Of a stretch of DNA of 64,000 nt, positions 61,745-64,000 are shown in pieces (positions within the stretch are counted from its first letter, which is position 1; every line of letters begins with the position of its first letter). The stretch lies in NCBI RefSeq assembly GCF_900120405.1, contig NZ_LT635493.1, forward strand, positions 865,452-929,451, given 5' to 3'. This stretch comes from Urinicoccus massiliensis (GTDB lineage Bacteria > Bacillota > Clostridia > Tissierellales > Peptoniphilaceae). A program made the translations under genes and the position numbers. The notes below the pieces were generated by a model. It ran no database searches and was not told where the DNA came from. It saw only the letters and a list, made by a program, of their open reading frames with translations.

Positions 61745-62998
61745 ATGAATAAAATAGCCGAAGAATTAAATAGATACCCTCAAGATTATTGGGACTTTAA
61801 AGGGACAACTAAATCAGGCATACACAATATTGGCAAATACCCTGCTACTATGGTTCCAGATATGCAGTATCAGCTATTAAGTGTTATAAGCAAGCATTTA
61901 AATAACAAAAATATTACTTTGTTAGATCCTTTTTGTGGATCTGGAACAACTTTAGTCATCGCACAAGAATTAGGAATTAATTCTGTAGGGATTGATATAA
62001 ATCCATACGCTACATTATTGTCGTTTGTAAAAACTCATAAATATAATAGGACAGATGTTTGTGATGCTATTTCAGTAATTGAAAGTAATTTAGGGCAGGA
62101 ATCAAATTTTCCAATGTATGATTTTTATAATATTAAAAAATGGTTTAGAGACGATATAATAAAATCTTTGAGCCAAATAAGGCACTGTATACTACTAGAG
62201 AAAAATCAAGATATAAGAAAATTTTTTTGGATTTGCTTATCGGAAGTTATATTTAAATTTAGCAATGATAGGACTAGCACGTTTAAATTACACGCTCTTC
62301 CCAAGGAAAAAATTGATTTAATAGAAGATAAATGTATAGAATATTTCATCAAAATTATTAACGATAATTCAGAACATTTAAATTATAGCAATATAACAAG
62401 TTCAAATATAATTTATGGTGATTCAAGTAGTATTATTAATTATAAATTAAAAGGTGAATTTGACATTATATGCACTTCCCCACCGTATGGTGATAATCCG
62501 ACAACAGTAACATATGGACAAGCTTCTATTTTATTCTTAAAATGGGTTGATTCAAAAGATTTATTATGTGAACCAGATATATTATCCAATTATTCAAAAA
62601 TAGATTATTTAAGCCTAGGTGGAAATAAAAATAATAATAAACTTCCTGATATTTCTATTATACATGAATATGTTGACAAGCTTAGTGAGAATAAAAAAAA
62701 TAAAGTTATAAGATTTTTATCAGATTACTATAAATCTTTATATGATCTACATAAAGCTCTTTCAATGGAGGGGTATATAATATTTACTGTAGGAAATAGA
62801 AAGGTAGATGGCATAGAACAGCCTTTTGATGATATAACCGAAGATATTTTTAAAAGCTTAGGATTAAAAAAAGTAGATTTATTTAAAAGAAATATATTAT
62901 TTAAAAAAATGCCTAAAAAAATATCTAAAATAAAGAATATGGGGGCTGTTGAATCTATGTCAGAAGAAACAGTAATAATTTATAAAAAGGAGAAATAA
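61745..62998 (+). CDS. Site-specific DNA methyltransferase
   Basis: 417 residues. SAM-binding motif I LLDPFCGSGTTLV with Asp61, and catalytic motif TSPPYGD with Ser245-Pro-Pro-Tyr248. The SPPY form is used by N4-cytosine and some N6-adenine enzymes. About 180 residues between the motifs could hold the target-recognition part. ATG at 61745 is preferred to GTG at 61727, but neither has a strong ribosome site. It is followed one base later by a GHKL ATPase gene, so it is probably the modification arm of a defence system. Confidence 0.88.
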   Translation: MNKIAEELNRYPQDYWDFKGTTKSGIHNIGKYPATMVPDMQYQLLSVISKHLNNKNITLLDPFCGSGTTLVIAQELGINSVGIDINPYATLLSFVKTHKYNRTDVCDAISVIESNLGQESNFPMYDFYNIKKWFRDDIIKSLSQIRHCILLEKNQDIRKFFWICLSEVIFKFSNDRTSTFKLHALPKEKIDLIEDKCIEYFIKIINDNSEHLNYSNITSSNIIYGDSSSIINYKLKGEFDIICTSPPYGDNPTTVTYGQASILFLKWVDSKDLLCEPDILSNYSKIDYLSLGGNKNNNKLPDISIIHEYVDKLSENKKNKVIRFLSDYYKSLYDLHKALSMEGYIIFTVGNRKVDGIEQPFDDITEDIFKSLGLKKVDLFKRNILFKKMPKKISKIKNMGAVESMSEETVIIYKKEK

Positions 62999-62999
62999 C

Positions 63000-64000
63000 G
63001 TGGCAAAATTATCGGTATCTGGTAAATTCATTAAAGAAGTATCACAAAACATACCTGGAACAAAGTTTGCAATAATAGAATTAATAAAAAACTCATACGA
63101 AGCTCGATCTAGCTCAGTGCGAATTTATATATCACCTGAAAAAATAACTATACAGGATAATGGTAAAGGAATGAATCTTGAAGAAATTGATACTTTGTTG
63201 ACCGTTAGTGATAGTAATAAAATTTTCGGACAAGAAATCGGAGGTGTACTTATATCTGGAGAAAAAGGATTAGGTTTTTTCTCGGTATTTAAATTTGGAA
63301 ACAAAGTTAAAGTCGATACAGTAAAAGATTCAAAAGGATACTCATTTGAGTTAGATATGGAGGAAATATCTTCTCAAAAAAGTTTATATAATTTAGATAT
63401 TCCCGTAAAAAAAATTGATGATACGAAGATTCATAGCGGAACAACGATAACTATAACAGAAATATATAAAGAAACATTCGATATATTCAAGCAAACATTA
63501 GATAAAGATGATGAATTAATGAGGTTGATAAATGTTATAGATTCGCCAGAAATTAAGGTTGAAATTAAAAAATCTTGGGATGAGACAAATACTGAATCTA
63601 AAGATATAACAAGGTTAGATGAAGCAAAAATTGCATCAGCACTATTTGACTCCAAGTTAATGAAAAATAAGAATGGGAATAAATTTTTTAAATTACTTAG
63701 AAATGGTAATGAATATAAATTTGAAATAGATGAAAAATTTAATGAGTTTTTTGATAATGAAAATATAAAAGTGAATATAGATATAAGTGTATATAACTTA
63801 AAGGGGTTGAGCAAAAAACATTTACCTGATATTTATTATGATAGTGTGAATGATAGAGTGGTGCCATTAATATATATTAATAAATGCTTATTTGATAATT
63901 ATACTTTATATAATTCAGAAATAAATTCTTTTAAAAGAAACAAGCAAGTTTTCAGGCAACAAGTTGGGAAAATTAGTTTGATATTAACTAGCCCTGATTT
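63000..64000 (+). CDS. GHKL ATPase (Hsp90/MutL/MORC-like), cut by window end
   Basis: At least 333 residues, open to the window edge. Bergerat-fold ATPase with N-box ELIKNSYEA (Asn31), G1 IQDNGKGM (Asp53) and G2 SGEKGLGFFS (87-95), the layout of MutL/MORC-like proteins. GTG start 7 bases after AAGGAG and one base after the methyltransferase stop. GHKL ATPases of the MutL/MORC type have been described beside methyltransferases in restriction-modification operons, which is the best reading here. The nuclease, if any, lies beyond the window. Confidence 0.85.
   Translation, partial: MAKLSVSGKFIKEVSQNIPGTKFAIIELIKNSYEARSSSVRIYISPEKITIQDNGKGMNLEEIDTLLTVSDSNKIFGQEIGGVLISGEKGLGFFSVFKFGNKVKVDTVKDSKGYSFELDMEEISSQKSLYNLDIPVKKIDDTKIHSGTTITITEIYKETFDIFKQTLDKDDELMRLINVIDSPEIKVEIKKSWDETNTESKDITRLDEAKIASALFDSKLMKNKNGNKFFKLLRNGNEYKFEIDEKFNEFFDNENIKVNIDISVYNLKGLSKKHLPDIYYDSVNDRVVPLIYINKCLFDNYTLYNSEINSFKRNKQVFRQQVGKISLILTSPD

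Overview
The window reads as the chromosome of a low-to-mid-GC Gram-positive anaerobe of the Bacillota. The evidence is a full WalRK-HIJ operon, lipoprotein signals on all three solute-binding proteins, an S-box (SAM-I) riboswitch, strong AGGAGG ribosome sites, a RelQ-type synthetase, DegV, CsbD and hemerythrin proteins, and a selenium-use locus. A Tissierellia/Peptoniphilaceae-like host fits, but that placement is inference.

Bases 1-53389 are mostly ordinary chromosome. Regions in order: tRNA-Gly, then a Pho-box-controlled pstSCAB-phoU unit with its phoP-phoR two-component pair; a MaoC-like hotdog protein; an AT-richer selenium block (mnmH divergent from selD-yedF-DUF3343-cysteine desulfurase-like) ending at a solo IS200-type element; walR-walK-walH-walI-walJ with surE, a DMT exporter and a membrane protein; a cobalamin riboswitch with an AT-richer BtuFCD-type importer; tRNA-Ala, an unidentified promoter/terminator-bounded RNA, secA, prfB, tex, DUF445 and csbD; an intact IS3-family insertion; a hemerythrin pair and an SseB-like gene behind a palindromic operator; a minus-strand six-gene operon (patatin, DUF308, radical SAM, RelQ, VTT membrane protein, DegV); a TetR gene, nitroreductase, lipid kinase, flavodoxin and LysO-like exporter; SAM riboswitch-metNIQ; a methyltransferase, rsmI, a nurA-herA pair and guaA.

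At the 3' end of guaA the base composition drops sharply. A 14-bp direct repeat (53376-53389 and 61135-61148) frames a 7.8-kb integrated element. It carries a tyrosine integrase, a CI/Cro-like divergent switch, an excisionase-like protein, a DnaD-like initiator, a DnaC-like loader, a scaffold protein, a major capsid protein and two sigma-like regulators. I see no terminase, portal, tail or lysis genes. This looks like a capsid-encoding satellite or a very minimal phage-derived element, and it is the best candidate for an undescribed system here.

Beyond its right repeat the DNA stays AT-rich and carries a second cargo: a remnant XRE regulator, a DNA methyltransferase and, two bases later, a GHKL (Hsp90/MutL/MORC-like) ATPase that runs off the window. 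That is probably a restriction-modification-like defence operon. The guaA 3' end therefore appears to be a site where foreign DNA has accumulated.
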